Positions 16,628-25,004 of a stretch of DNA of 64,000 nt are shown piece by piece. The DNA is from Streptomyces sp. NBC_00162. Its GTDB lineage: Bacteria > Actinomycetota > Actinomycetes > Streptomycetales > Streptomycetaceae. Each line of letters begins with the position of its first letter. The stretch's first letter is position 1. Both the position numbers and the translations under genes were made by a program. The stretch spans positions 6,076,001 to 6,140,000 of the forward strand of contig NZ_CP102509.1 in the NCBI RefSeq assembly GCF_024611995.1. Direction: 5' to 3'. Below the pieces are notes generated by a model, which worked only from the letters and a program-made list of their open reading frames with translations, was not told the DNA's origin and searched no databases.

Positions 16628-16984
16628 ATGTCCGTACAGGACGACAAGACCACTGTGAGCGACGGCATCCTCCTGTCCGACGCCGCCGCCGACAAGGTCA
16701 GGACCCTGCTGGAGCAGGAAGGCCGCGATGACCTCGCGCTGCGCGTCGCCGTCCAGCCCGGCGGTTGCTCCGGCCTGCGCTACCAGCTCTTCTTCGACGA
16801 GCGCTCCCTCGACGGCGACGTCGTGAAGGACTTCGACGGTGTGAAGGTCGTCACCGACCGGATGAGCTCCCCGTACCTGCACGGTGCGTCCATCGACTTC
16901 GTCGACACCATCGAGAAGCAGGGCTTCACGATCGACAACCCGAACGCCACGGGCTCCTGCGCCTGCGGCGACTCGTTCAGCTAA
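16628..16984 (+). CDS. erpA: iron-sulfur cluster insertion protein (A-type carrier)
   Basis: A 118-residue A-type carrier that holds and passes on Fe-S clusters. The three conserved cysteines are present: one in GGCSGLRYQ and two in the C-terminal CAC of GSCACGDSF. Start at the second ATG (16628), since GGGAG at 16614-16618 is nine bases upstream; the ATG at 16622 is too close. Neighbour genes (nadA with a 4Fe-4S centre, the qcrA Rieske protein) are plausible clients. A strong hairpin follows. Confidence 0.93.
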   Translation: MSVQDDKTTVSDGILLSDAAADKVRTLLEQEGRDDLALRVAVQPGGCSGLRYQLFFDERSLDGDVVKDFDGVKVVTDRMSSPYLHGASIDFVDTIEKQGFTIDNPNATGSCACGDSFS

Positions 16985-16996
16985 ACCCTGAACCCG

Positions 16997-17053
16997 TACG
17001 GACGAGGGCCCGTCTCCGTCGCCTGCGCGACCGGAGACGGGCCCTCGTCCGTA
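16997..17053. terminator. bidirectional terminator hairpin
   Basis: A perfect 22-bp stem (16997-17018 with 17032-17053) and a 13-base loop lie between the convergent erpA and secreted-protein genes. Confidence 0.9.
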
Positions 17054-17069
17054 TGTCCGGGAACCGCCG

Positions 17070-18518
17070 CTACTGCCGGGGGAGCGGCTTGCCCGTGGTC
17101 GCGTCTACCACCTTCCGCTCGCCCAGCGGCTTCTCGAGCGTCACCGTGACGGACATCTCCTGCGCGAGCATGATGCACGCCTGGCCCGGCTGGTTCGGAG
17201 TGTCCGTGATCTTCACCAGGACCGACTCGGCGGACTCCCGGGCCGAGGCGGAGTAGGTGCTGCACACGCTGCCCCAGAAGTTCACGGTCAGCTTCCGGTC
17301 GGCCTGCGCGTACGAGAATCCGGGCACGGTACGACCGTCCTTCGGGGGGACAGGGTTGGCAGAGGCCTGCTCGGCGGCGGCCGGCTCGGCCACCGTGTGG
17401 CCCGGGGCGCCGCCCTTGCCCGCCACCTCGAACAGCCAGGCCGGGACCAGACCCCGCGCCCCGTCCACCGTCCCGGGCGCCAGCCCGAGCACGGCGCCCT
17501 TGACCGTCTCCGTACGCGGCGGCTTCATCGGCCGCGGCTCCGGGTTGCACGGCGGGGTGTCCGTGGCCCCCACCGGCTGGTCCGGGTCCAGCGGCACCGA
17601 GGTCGCGCAGCCGCTGGGGCCGGTACCGGTGCCGCCCGAACCGCCCGACCTCGCGTTCAGCCTGGCCAGCGCCTCCACGGCCCCGACCACCGGCTGGTCG
17701 GCCGCCCGTACGGGGGCCTTCAGCTCACCGCTGCCCGACACCACCGAGCCGTCGGCGGCCACGCTCACCTTGGTGGACCAGCCCTGCGTGGGCAGCCCGC
17801 CGACCACCGGGTCCGCGCTCACCACCCGTACCGAGCCCTGGGCCAGCCGGGCGTCCAGCGCGGCCCCGTCCTGGCCGGCGGCGGCCAGCACCGGGCGGGC
17901 CGCCGCCTTGGCGGCCTCCTCGGAGACCGGCTTGCCGGAGCCCGCGTTCCCCGCGCCCCCCGCGTCCCGCGGCAGCGTGGCCGGGCCGCAGGTGTCCTTG
18001 CCGCGGACGCAGTCATCGCCGGCGCCGTTGTCCGAGCCGGCCTGGAAGCGGCTGAAGTTCCAGGTCCCCGGGGCCGTACGGGTGACCGTGAGCCGGGGCC
18101 CGGAACCGTCGGCGGCCTCCCCGACCAGCCAGACGTCCCCGTTCAGCCGAGGCGCGCCCGGCAAGCCCAGGGCCGCGGCGAGGCGGGCCACCTCCGCCGA
18201 GGTGACCTCCCCGGACGCGGTGAAGGCGGGCGCGGAGGCCGGAGCCTCCGGAAGCTGCACGTCGGCCCGGTAGACCACGCCCTCGCCGGACGGATCGGGC
18301 TCCCCGGGCGCGATGCCGGGCCCCGACGGATCGCCCGCGTCACGGGGCGCGGAGGCCGCGCTGCGCTCCGTACCGGGGTCCGCACCGTCGCCGTGGGCGG
18401 TGGACGCCCAGTACGCGGTACCGCCGCCCGTCAGCAGCACGGCAGCCGCGATCGAGCCGACGGCCCAGGACGGCCGCCGTCGTGTACCGCGTGATGTGCC
18501 GGGTTGTTCGCTGGTCAC
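17070..18518 (-). CDS. membrane-anchored or secreted protein, unknown function
   Basis: A 482-residue protein with an Arg-rich N-terminus and a single hydrophobic segment at about 21-38 (VGSIAAAVLLTGGGTAYWAS), then an extracytoplasmic region rich in Gly, Pro, Ala and Thr with little predicted regular repeat. Paired cysteines (DDCVRGKDTC; SGCATS/PPCNPE; SVCSTYS/QACIML) fit an oxidising compartment. Between erpA and an AdoK-like kinase it occupies the same place as the membrane protein Rv2203 in M. tuberculosis, which I recall from gene order, not from alignment. Function unknown. Confidence 0.85.
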   Translation of the reverse strand: MTSEQPGTSRGTRRRPSWAVGSIAAAVLLTGGGTAYWASTAHGDGADPGTERSAASAPRDAGDPSGPGIAPGEPDPSGEGVVYRADVQLPEAPASAPAFTASGEVTSAEVARLAAALGLPGAPRLNGDVWLVGEAADGSGPRLTVTRTAPGTWNFSRFQAGSDNGAGDDCVRGKDTCGPATLPRDAGGAGNAGSGKPVSEEAAKAAARPVLAAAGQDGAALDARLAQGSVRVVSADPVVGGLPTQGWSTKVSVAADGSVVSGSGELKAPVRAADQPVVGAVEALARLNARSGGSGGTGTGPSGCATSVPLDPDQPVGATDTPPCNPEPRPMKPPRTETVKGAVLGLAPGTVDGARGLVPAWLFEVAGKGGAPGHTVAEPAAAEQASANPVPPKDGRTVPGFSYAQADRKLTVNFWGSVCSTYSASARESAESVLVKITDTPNQPGQACIMLAQEMSVTVTLEKPLGERKVVDATTGKPLPRQ

Positions 18519-18591
18519 CGCATCGCTCCTTCACCTGTCGCGTCCTGCCTGATGCGGGTGTGACGGAACAGACGCGCAACCGGTTCCCGCC

Positions 18592-18840
18592 CTACTGATC
18601 CCCGTACACGGCGGTGGAGGCGATCAGCCGCGCCGAGGCCGGCGGGACGCTGATCCCGTGGATCTGCGAGGGTGCCACGCGGACCGGCCGGGGACCGGCC
18701 TCGGCCGCCCAGTGCGGGGCCATCCGGGCGCAGTCGCCCAGCAGCCGGGCGAAGCCGGGCTGCCGCGAGCCTTCCGCGCCACGCCTCTCGGCGGTGTACT
18801 CGGTGTACTCGCAGTAGCCGAAGCCGTCGGTGTAGGTCAT
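18592..18840 (-). CDS. small hypothetical protein
   Basis: An 82-residue frame starting MTYTDGFGYCEYTEYTAE, divergent from the kinase gene. It has Tyr-rich N-terminal sequence, one or two cysteines and no membrane segment. Codon bias is consistent with a gene, but there is no recognised domain and the ribosome binding site is weak, so it is moderately supported. Confidence 0.55.
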   Translation of the reverse strand: MTYTDGFGYCEYTEYTAERRGAEGSRQPGFARLLGDCARMAPHWAAEAGPRPVRVAPSQIHGISVPPASARLIASTAVYGDQ

Positions 18841-18887
18841 GAAGGCACCGTAGGCACCGCGCCGTGGGCGAAGAAAGGCCTACTACG

Positions 18888-18932
18888 GGGTAGTTTCGGC
18901 CGTTCGGCCCGGGGCCGTCGACCGGGTAGTTT
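18888..18932 (+). repeat. GGGTAGTTT direct repeat before the kinase gene
   Basis: GGGTAGTTT occurs at 18888-18896 and 18924-18932, 36 bases apart, in the intergenic region between the divergent small gene and the kinase. The spacing puts both copies on roughly the same helix face region; a regulator site is possible. Confidence 0.35.
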
Positions 18933-18973
18933 TGACTGTCCCCGTTGCCGACCTCCGCAGGAGCGTCCACGCC

Positions 18974-19948
18974 GTGCGCATCGCAGTCACCGGCTCCATC
19001 GCCACCGACCACCTCATGACCTTCCCCGGCCGTTTCGCCGACCAGCTGGTCGCGGACCAGCTGCACACGGTCTCCCTCTCCTTCCTCGTCGACAACCTCG
19101 ACGTCCGGCGGGGCGGTGTCGGCCCGAACATCTGCTTCGGCATGGGGCAGCTCGGCAGCCGCCCGATCCTGGTCGGCGCCGCCGGCTACGACTTCGACGA
19201 GTACCGCGCCTGGCTCGACCGGCACGGCGTCGACACCGACTCGGTCCGGATCTCCGAGGTGCTGCACACCGCGCGCTTCGTGTGCACCACGGACGCCGAC
19301 CACAACCAGATCGGCTCCTTCTACACGGGCGCGATGAGCGAGGCCCGCCTGATCGAGCTGAAGGCCGTCGCCGACCGGGTCGGCGGGCTCGACCTGGTCC
19401 TGATCGGCGCGGACGACCCCGAGGCGATGCTGCGCCACACGGAGGAGTGCCGGACGCGGGGGATCCCCTTCGCCGCCGACTTCTCGCAGCAGATCGCCCG
19501 GATGGACGGCGACAGCATCCGCACCCTGATGGAGGGCGCGACGTACCTCTTCTCGAACGAGTACGAGAAGGGCCTCATCGAGTCCAAGTCGGGCTGGACG
19601 GACGCCGAGATCCTGGCCAAGGTCGGCACGCGCGTGACCACGCTCGGCTCGAACGGCGTCCGGATCGAGCGGCTCGGCCACGACCCCATCGTGGTCGGCT
19701 GCCCGGAGGAGACCGCGAAGGTCGACCCGACGGGTGTCGGCGACGCGTTCCGCGCCGGGTTCCTGACCGGGCTGAGCTGGGGCGTCGGCCTGGAGCGTGC
19801 CGCGCAGCTGGGCTGCATGCTGGCGACCCTGGTCATCGAGACCCTGGGCACCCAGGAGTACACGCTGGCGCGGGCCCACTTCATGGAGCGCTTCACGAAG
19901 GCGTACGGCGACGAGGCCGCGACCGAGGTCAAGGCCCGCCTGTCCTAG
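18974..19948 (+). CDS. PfkB-family carbohydrate kinase, adenosine-kinase-like
   Basis: A 324-residue ribokinase-fold enzyme. It shows the N-terminal sugar-binding GSIATDHLM, GGVGPNICFGMGQLG near 55, and the ATP site DPTGVGDAFRAGF at 251-263 with the catalytic base Asp 257. The sequence resembles the M. tuberculosis adenosine kinase Rv2202c, and the neighbours (ErpA-like, Rv2203-position protein, ctaC) also match that locus; adenosine as substrate is therefore likely but inferred. Start at GTG 18974 with GCAGGAG upstream; an ATG-like earlier start at 18932 adds unmatched residues. Confidence 0.88.
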   Translation: MRIAVTGSIATDHLMTFPGRFADQLVADQLHTVSLSFLVDNLDVRRGGVGPNICFGMGQLGSRPILVGAAGYDFDEYRAWLDRHGVDTDSVRISEVLHTARFVCTTDADHNQIGSFYTGAMSEARLIELKAVADRVGGLDLVLIGADDPEAMLRHTEECRTRGIPFAADFSQQIARMDGDSIRTLMEGATYLFSNEYEKGLIESKSGWTDAEILAKVGTRVTTLGSNGVRIERLGHDPIVVGCPEETAKVDPTGVGDAFRAGFLTGLSWGVGLERAAQLGCMLATLVIETLGTQEYTLARAHFMERFTKAYGDEAATEVKARLS

Positions 19949-19980
19949 CCTCCGACCGGGGTCCGGGTGCGCCGCCGTTG

Positions 19981-20110
19981 CCGGGGGCTCCGCCCCCGGA
20001 CCCCCGCGCCTCAAACGCCGGCGGGGCTGGGTTTGCGCCTGGCGGACGGCATCAGCCAAATCCAGCCCCGCCGGCGTTTGAGGCGCGGGGTCTGGGGCGG
20101 AGCCCCAGGA
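19981..20110. repeat. nested inverted-repeat element, probable bidirectional terminator
   Basis: About 130 bases between convergent genes. A small hairpin CCGGGGGC-TCC-GCCCCCGG (19981-19999) is followed by a perfect 29-bp inverted repeat (20002-20030 with 20062-20090), whose arm contains CGCCTCAAACGCCGGCGGGG, and then GGCGGAGCCCC mirroring the first hairpin. Elements of this kind recur between Streptomyces genes; related pieces lie at 43118-43160 and 51838-51856. Confidence 0.85.
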
Positions 20111-20128
20111 GCTCGGCCGGAGCCGGGG

Positions 20129-21508
20129 TCAGACCAGGCGGCGGACCGTGTACGCCACGCCCCTGGGGCGCTCGGCTTCGCCGAGGTACGCGTGCCCCCG
20201 CATACCGCACCACGCCGGGATGTCCAGCCGGGCCACCTCGTCGTCGGAGACGACCGTGACCGTCCCCCCCACCGGCACCCGCCCGATCGCGGCGGCCAGC
20301 TCGATCACCGGCTGCGGGCACCGCAGCCCGAGCGCGTCCAGCTCCAGGGACTCCGACTCCGGGGCCACCGTGACGGCTTCGCTCACGCCCAGCCGTTCCC
20401 GTACCCCGGACACCGCCCCCGGCAGCACCTCCAGGAACCCGTTGACCTCCTCCGCCGTGGTCCCCGGCGGCAGGGACACCCGTACGTTCCCCTCCGACAG
20501 CACCCCCATCGCCCGCAGCACGTGACTGGGGGTCAGCGTCGAGCTCGTGCAGGACGAGCCCGAGGAGACCGAGTACCCGGCCCGGTCCAGCTCGTGCAGC
20601 AGGATCTCGCCGTCGACGTACAGGCAGGAGAACGTGACCAGGTGGGGCAGGCGGCGGTCCGGATGGCCCACCACCTCCACGTCCGGGACCAGCCGGACCA
20701 CCCGCCGCCGGATCCGGTCTACCAGGATCCGCAGCCGGGCCGCCTCCGCGTCGGCCTCCGCCCGTACGGCACGCAAGGACGCCGCCGCCGCCACGATCGC
20801 GGGAAGGTTCGCGAAGCCGGGGGAGCGGCCCGACTCCCGTTCGTCCGCCGGGTGTTGGGGGGAGAACCGGACCCCCTTGCGCACCGCCAGCAGCCCCACT
20901 CCCGGCGGGCCGCCCCACTTGTGCGCACTGGCGGCCAGAACGGACCAGGCGCCTTCCACCGGCCCCCAGGCCAGCGACTGCGCCGCGTCCACCAGCAGCG
21001 GGACCCCCGCCTCCGCGCAGACCCCGGCCACCTCCGCCACCGGCTGGACCGTGCCCACCTCGTGGTTGGCGGACTGGAGACAGGCCAGGGCGGTCGACGG
21101 GCCGACGGCGTCCGCGTACCCGGCGGCGGTCACCGCGCCGTACCGGTCCACCGGGACCTCGGTGACCGTCCCCCCGGAGCCCTCGTGGACCTCCGCCGCG
21201 TGGAGTACAGAACTGTGTTCGACCGCCGATACGACCAGATGGCCACCGACGCGCCGGCGCCCCGCGAGGACCCCCGCGACCCCCGTGTGAACCGCGTGCG
21301 TCCCCGAAGGAGTGAACACCAGCTCGTCGGCCCGGCATCCCACCGCCTCCGCGGCCGCCTCCCGCGCCGCGTCCAGCAGCAGCCGCGCCCGCCTGCCCTC
21401 CCGGTACAGGCGGGCCGGATCGGCCCAGCCCTCGTCCAGGGCGGCTTGCAACGCCTGCCGGGCCACGGGGTGCAGGGGGGCGGCGGACGCGCTGTCGAAG
21501 TACGGCAT
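20129..21508 (-). CDS. cysteine desulfurase fused to a TusA sulfur-carrier domain
   Basis: A 459-residue fusion. Residues 1-375 are a class V aminotransferase/IscS-type desulfurase: VDAAQSLAWG (Asp 174), PLP lysine 197 in SAHKWGGPPG, and a mobile cysteine loop SSGSSCTSST. Residues about 385-450 are a TusA-like domain: LGLRCPQPVIEL with the CPxP cysteine 397, and a second Cys in PAWCGMRGH. The enzyme half would take sulfur from cysteine and the carrier half would receive it in the same chain. Its neighbours erpA and the respiratory genes suggest Fe-S or sulfur-transfer supply, but the acceptor is unknown. Minus strand, divergent from ctaC. Confidence 0.92.
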   Translation of the reverse strand: MPYFDSASAAPLHPVARQALQAALDEGWADPARLYREGRRARLLLDAAREAAAEAVGCRADELVFTPSGTHAVHTGVAGVLAGRRRVGGHLVVSAVEHSSVLHAAEVHEGSGGTVTEVPVDRYGAVTAAGYADAVGPSTALACLQSANHEVGTVQPVAEVAGVCAEAGVPLLVDAAQSLAWGPVEGAWSVLAASAHKWGGPPGVGLLAVRKGVRFSPQHPADERESGRSPGFANLPAIVAAAASLRAVRAEADAEAARLRILVDRIRRRVVRLVPDVEVVGHPDRRLPHLVTFSCLYVDGEILLHELDRAGYSVSSGSSCTSSTLTPSHVLRAMGVLSEGNVRVSLPPGTTAEEVNGFLEVLPGAVSGVRERLGVSEAVTVAPESESLELDALGLRCPQPVIELAAAIGRVPVGGTVTVVSDDEVARLDIPAWCGMRGHAYLGEAERPRGVAYTVRRLV

Positions 21509-21682
21509 ACGGGCACGCTAACCGGCGACCGGCAGCGCCCGAGGTCAGGGGCCGTCAGATGTCCTCCGGAGCCCGCCATTCAGGGCCACTCGCACCGTCC
21601 CCCGGACGGCGGATCCATCCCTTCGGGGGCAGTAGCGGCGCGTTGGGCACCCTCCCCGCGCGACCCCAAATAGCGTCCAGTA

Positions 21683-21711
21683 GGGTTTGGTCCGCATAAA
21701 CATCCAAACCC
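21683..21711. promoter_or_regulatory. 8-bp inverted repeat upstream of ctaC
   Basis: GGGTTTGG (21683-21690) and CCAAACCC (21704-21711) are perfect reverse complements with a 13-base spacer, 80 bases before the ctaC start, in a 283-base divergent intergenic region. Candidate operator or leader hairpin. Confidence 0.45.
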
Positions 21712-21791
21712 CTGCCTGCGTCAGGGCCGGCGACCGACCCGAACACGGCCGCGGCCGGCCGCGCGGGCCGAGACTCTCGGGAAGGCGCTAC

Positions 21792-22763
21792 GTGAGTCCC
21801 TACGGCTCCGACCGCTCGCCGCGGCGCCCGATGCGGCGGAAGCTGCTGCAGGCGCTGACTGCGGGCGTGGTCCTGGCGACCGCCACTGGTTGCTCGTATA
21901 ACTGGCAAGACTTCCCCCGCCTCGGAATGCCCTATCCGGTCACGGAGGAGGCGCCTCGCATCCTGTCCCTGTGGCAGGGGTCGTGGGCAGCTGCTCTCAT
22001 CACGGGCATCCTGGTCTGGGGCCTGATCATCTGGAGCATCATCTTCCACCGGCGCGGCCGGACGAAGGTGGAGGTCCCCCCGCAGACCCGGTACAACATG
22101 CCCATCGAGGCGCTGTACACCGTGGTCCCGCTCATCATCGTCTCGGTGCTGTTCTACTTCACCGCGCGTGACGAGTCGAAGCTGCTCGCCCTCTCGAAGC
22201 CGGCGCACACGATCAACGTGATCGGCTTCCAGTGGAGCTGGGGCTTCAACTACATCGAGGACGTCGACGGCGACAAGGCGTCCCCGAAGGGGGGCGAGGT
22301 TCCCAAGGAGCTCTCGACCATCCCGGACCGGTTCACCAAGGACTTCCCGGCCGGCGCCGAGGGCGTCTACGAGAAGGGTGTTCCCGGCGACCGGAACCCG
22401 CAGACCGGAAACCCGGGGCCGACGCTGGTCCTCCCCAAGGGTGAGAAGGTCCGCTTCATCCTGTCGTCGAACGACGTCATCCACTCCTTCTGGGTGGTCC
22501 CCTTCCTGTTCAAGCAGGACGTCATCCCGGGCCACACCAACGTCTTCGAGGTCACCCCGAGCCAAGAGGGCACCTTCATGGGCAAGTGCGCCGAGCTCTG
22601 CGGCGTCGACCACTCCCGGATGCTCTTCAACGTCAAGGTGGTCTCGCCCGAGAAGTACCAGGAATACCTGAAGGAGCTGGCGGAGAAGGGGCAGACCGGC
22701 TTCCTCCCGGCCGGCATCAAGCAGACCGACCCGGCCCGGAATGCGGAAGTGAACAAACTGTGA
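21792..22763 (+). CDS. ctaC: cytochrome c oxidase subunit II
   Basis: Subunit II of the aa3 oxidase, 323 residues, which takes electrons at its CuA centre. It has a lipoprotein-like signal ([13 protein letters not shown], likely lipidated Cys), two membrane helices (about 55-130), and a CuA domain with His in [12 protein letters not shown], the CAELCG pair, VDHSRM and the final Met. Start at GTG 21792, seven bases after GGGAAGG; longer upstream readings lack a site. The stop overlaps the ctaD GTG (GTGA). Confidence 0.95.
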   Translation: MSPYGSDRSPRRPMRRKLLQALTAGVVLATATGCSYNWQDFPRLGMPYPVTEEAPRILSLWQGSWAAALITGILVWGLIIWSIIFHRRGRTKVEVPPQTRYNMPIEALYTVVPLIIVSVLFYFTARDESKLLALSKPAHTINVIGFQWSWGFNYIEDVDGDKASPKGGEVPKELSTIPDRFTKDFPAGAEGVYEKGVPGDRNPQTGNPGPTLVLPKGEKVRFILSSNDVIHSFWVVPFLFKQDVIPGHTNVFEVTPSQEGTFMGKCAELCGVDHSRMLFNVKVVSPEKYQEYLKELAEKGQTGFLPAGIKQTDPARNAEVNKL

Positions 22764-24493
22764 GCATCCTCAACGAATCCCAGGGTGCCGCCGAAGCTGA
22801 CTCGTATGAGAACGAGCTGCCGGTGCGGCGCAAGCAGCCGGGCACCGTGGTCGTGAAGTGGCTCACCACCACCGACCACAAGACCATCGGCACGATGTAC
22901 CTGGTCACGTCGTTCGTGTTCTTCCTCATCGGCGGAATCCTGGCGCTCTTCATGCGCGCCGAGCTGGCCCGTCCGGGCACGCAGATCATGTCGAACGAGC
23001 AGTTCAACCAGGCGTTCACCATGCATGGCACGATCATGCTGCTGATGTTCGCCACCCCGCTCTTCGCCGGTTTCGCGAACTGGATCATGCCGCTGCAGAT
23101 CGGCGCGCCCGACGTGGCGTTCCCGCGGCTGAACATGTTCGCGTACTGGCTGTACCTCTTCGGCTCGACCATCGCGGTGGCCGGCTTCGTCACCCCGCAG
23201 GGTGCCGCCGACTTCGGCTGGTTCGCCTACTCCCCGCTGTCGGACGCGGTCCGCTCGCCGGGCATCGGCGCCGACATGTGGATCATGGGTCTGGCCTTCT
23301 CGGGCTTCGGTACGATCCTCGGCTCGGTCAACTTCATCACCACGATCATCTGCATGCGCGCGCCCGGCATGACGATGTTCCGCATGCCGATCTTCACCTG
23401 GAACGTGCTGCTGACCGGTGTTCTGGTCCTGCTCGCCTTCCCGGTGCTGGCCGCCGCGCTCTTCGCGCTGGAGGCCGACAGGAAATTCGGTGCGCACGTC
23501 TTCGACGCGGCCAATGGCGGCGCCTTGCTGTGGCAACACCTCTTCTGGTTCTTCGGACACCCAGAGGTGTACATCATCGCGCTGCCGTTCTTCGGAATCG
23601 TTTCCGAGGTCATCCCGGTCTTCTCCCGCAAGCCGATGTTCGGTTACATCGGTCTGATCGCGGCGACGATCGCGATCGCCGGCCTCTCGGTGACCGTGTG
23701 GGCCCACCACATGTACGTCACCGGCGGTGTGCTGCTGCCGTTCTTCTCGTTCATGACCTTCCTGATCGCGGTACCGACCGGTGTGAAGTTCTTCAACTGG
23801 ATCGGCACCATGTGGAAGGGCTCACTGTCCTTCGAGACTCCGATGCTCTGGACGATCGGCTTCCTGGTCACCTTCACCTTCGGTGGTCTGACCGGCGTCA
23901 TCCTGGCCTCGCCCCCGATGGACTTCCACGTCTCCGACTCGTACTTCGTCGTCGCGCACTTCCACTACGTCGTCTTCGGCACCGTGGTCTTCGCGATGTT
24001 CGCGGGCTTCCACTTCTGGTGGCCGAAGTTCACGGGCAAGATGCTGGACGAGCGCCTCGGCAAGATCACCTTCTGGACGCTGTTCATCGGCTTCCACGGC
24101 ACCTTCCTGGTGCAGCACTGGCTGGGCGCCGAGGGCATGCCGCGTCGTTACGCGGACTACCTCGCGGCCGACGGCTTCACCCTGCTGAACACCATCTCCA
24201 CGATCAGCTCGTTCCTGCTCGGCCTGTCGATGCTGCCCTTCATGTACAACGTCTGGAAGACGGCGAAGTACGGCAAGAAGATCGAGGTCGACGACCCGTG
24301 GGGTTACGGCCGTTCGCTCGAGTGGGCTACGTCCTGCCCGCCGCCGCGGCACAACTTCCTCACCCTGCCGCGGATCCGCTCCGAGTCCCCGGCGTTCGAC
24401 CTGCACCACCCGGAGATCGCGGCCCTCGACCACCTCGAGGACCACAGCGTGGCCGCCCAGGCCGTCACCGGTGGCAAGGAGGCCGGCAAGTGA
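22760..24493 (+). CDS. ctaD: cytochrome c oxidase subunit I
   Basis: The catalytic subunit of the aa3 oxidase, 577 residues with twelve membrane helices. Visible ligands: heme a His in [12 protein letters not shown], the CuB/Tyr motif in [15 protein letters not shown], the two further CuB His in WAHHMYVTG, and the heme a/a3 His pair in [11 protein letters not shown]. It reduces oxygen and pumps protons. Starts with GTG overlapping the ctaC stop and its stop overlaps the ctaF GTG, so the three are translationally coupled. Confidence 0.96.
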   Translation: MSILNESQGAAEADSYENELPVRRKQPGTVVVKWLTTTDHKTIGTMYLVTSFVFFLIGGILALFMRAELARPGTQIMSNEQFNQAFTMHGTIMLLMFATPLFAGFANWIMPLQIGAPDVAFPRLNMFAYWLYLFGSTIAVAGFVTPQGAADFGWFAYSPLSDAVRSPGIGADMWIMGLAFSGFGTILGSVNFITTIICMRAPGMTMFRMPIFTWNVLLTGVLVLLAFPVLAAALFALEADRKFGAHVFDAANGGALLWQHLFWFFGHPEVYIIALPFFGIVSEVIPVFSRKPMFGYIGLIAATIAIAGLSVTVWAHHMYVTGGVLLPFFSFMTFLIAVPTGVKFFNWIGTMWKGSLSFETPMLWTIGFLVTFTFGGLTGVILASPPMDFHVSDSYFVVAHFHYVVFGTVVFAMFAGFHFWWPKFTGKMLDERLGKITFWTLFIGFHGTFLVQHWLGAEGMPRRYADYLAADGFTLLNTISTISSFLLGLSMLPFMYNVWKTAKYGKKIEVDDPWGYGRSLEWATSCPPPRHNFLTLPRIRSESPAFDLHHPEIAALDHLEDHSVAAQAVTGGKEAGK

Positions 24494-24888
24494 AGATCCA
24501 GGGCAAGATGTTCCTCTGGCTCTCCTTCTTCATCCTGATCATGGCCGTCGTGTACGGCGTGTGGTCGAAGGAGCCCGTAGGCACCACCGCGCTCTTCCTG
24601 GCCTTCGGCCTGAGCGTCATGATCGGCTACTACCTGGCCTTCACGGCCAAGCGTGTCGACGAGATGGCCCAGGACAACCTGGAGGCCGACGTCGCCGACG
24701 AGGCGGGCGAGCTGGGGTTCTTCGCCCCGCACAGCTGGCAGCCGCTCTCGCTGGCGATCGGTGGCGCCTTCGCCTTCATGGGCGTCATCTTCGGCTGGTG
24801 GCTCATGTACTTCTCGGCCCCGATCATCCTGATCGGCCTGTGGGGCTGGGTGTACGAGTACTACCGCGGTGAGAACCAGAACCAGTAG
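24490..24888 (+). CDS. ctaF: cytochrome c oxidase subunit IV
   Basis: A 132-residue actinobacterial subunit IV with four hydrophobic helices (about 6-30, 34-52, 80-100, 100-120) and the linker [25 protein letters not shown] abbreviated here by its ends AKRVDEM and [14 protein letters not shown] start overlapping the ctaD stop. It completes the ctaCDF operon; ctaE lies 2 kb downstream. Confidence 0.93.
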   Translation: MKIQGKMFLWLSFFILIMAVVYGVWSKEPVGTTALFLAFGLSVMIGYYLAFTAKRVDEMAQDNLEADVADEAGELGFFAPHSWQPLSLAIGGAFAFMGVIFGWWLMYFSAPIILIGLWGWVYEYYRGENQNQ

Positions 24889-24913
24889 CAGTACCGCTCA
24901 CGCGTGTGAACCC

Positions 24914-24949
24914 GGGGCCCGGACACCTCTTCGGAGGAGTCCGGGCCCC
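24914..24949 (+). terminator. terminator of the ctaCDF operon
   Basis: GGGGCCCGGAC (24914-24924) pairs with GTCCGGGCCCC (24939-24949). After one A-A mismatch the stem continues as CCTC-TTCG-GAGG with a stable TTCG tetraloop. It is followed by CTCGTTTG. Confidence 0.88.
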
Positions 24950-25004
24950 TCGTTTGCAGTCACCCCGCGCGCCGTAATTGTCATATCTTCATAGCGTTGG
25001 CTCC

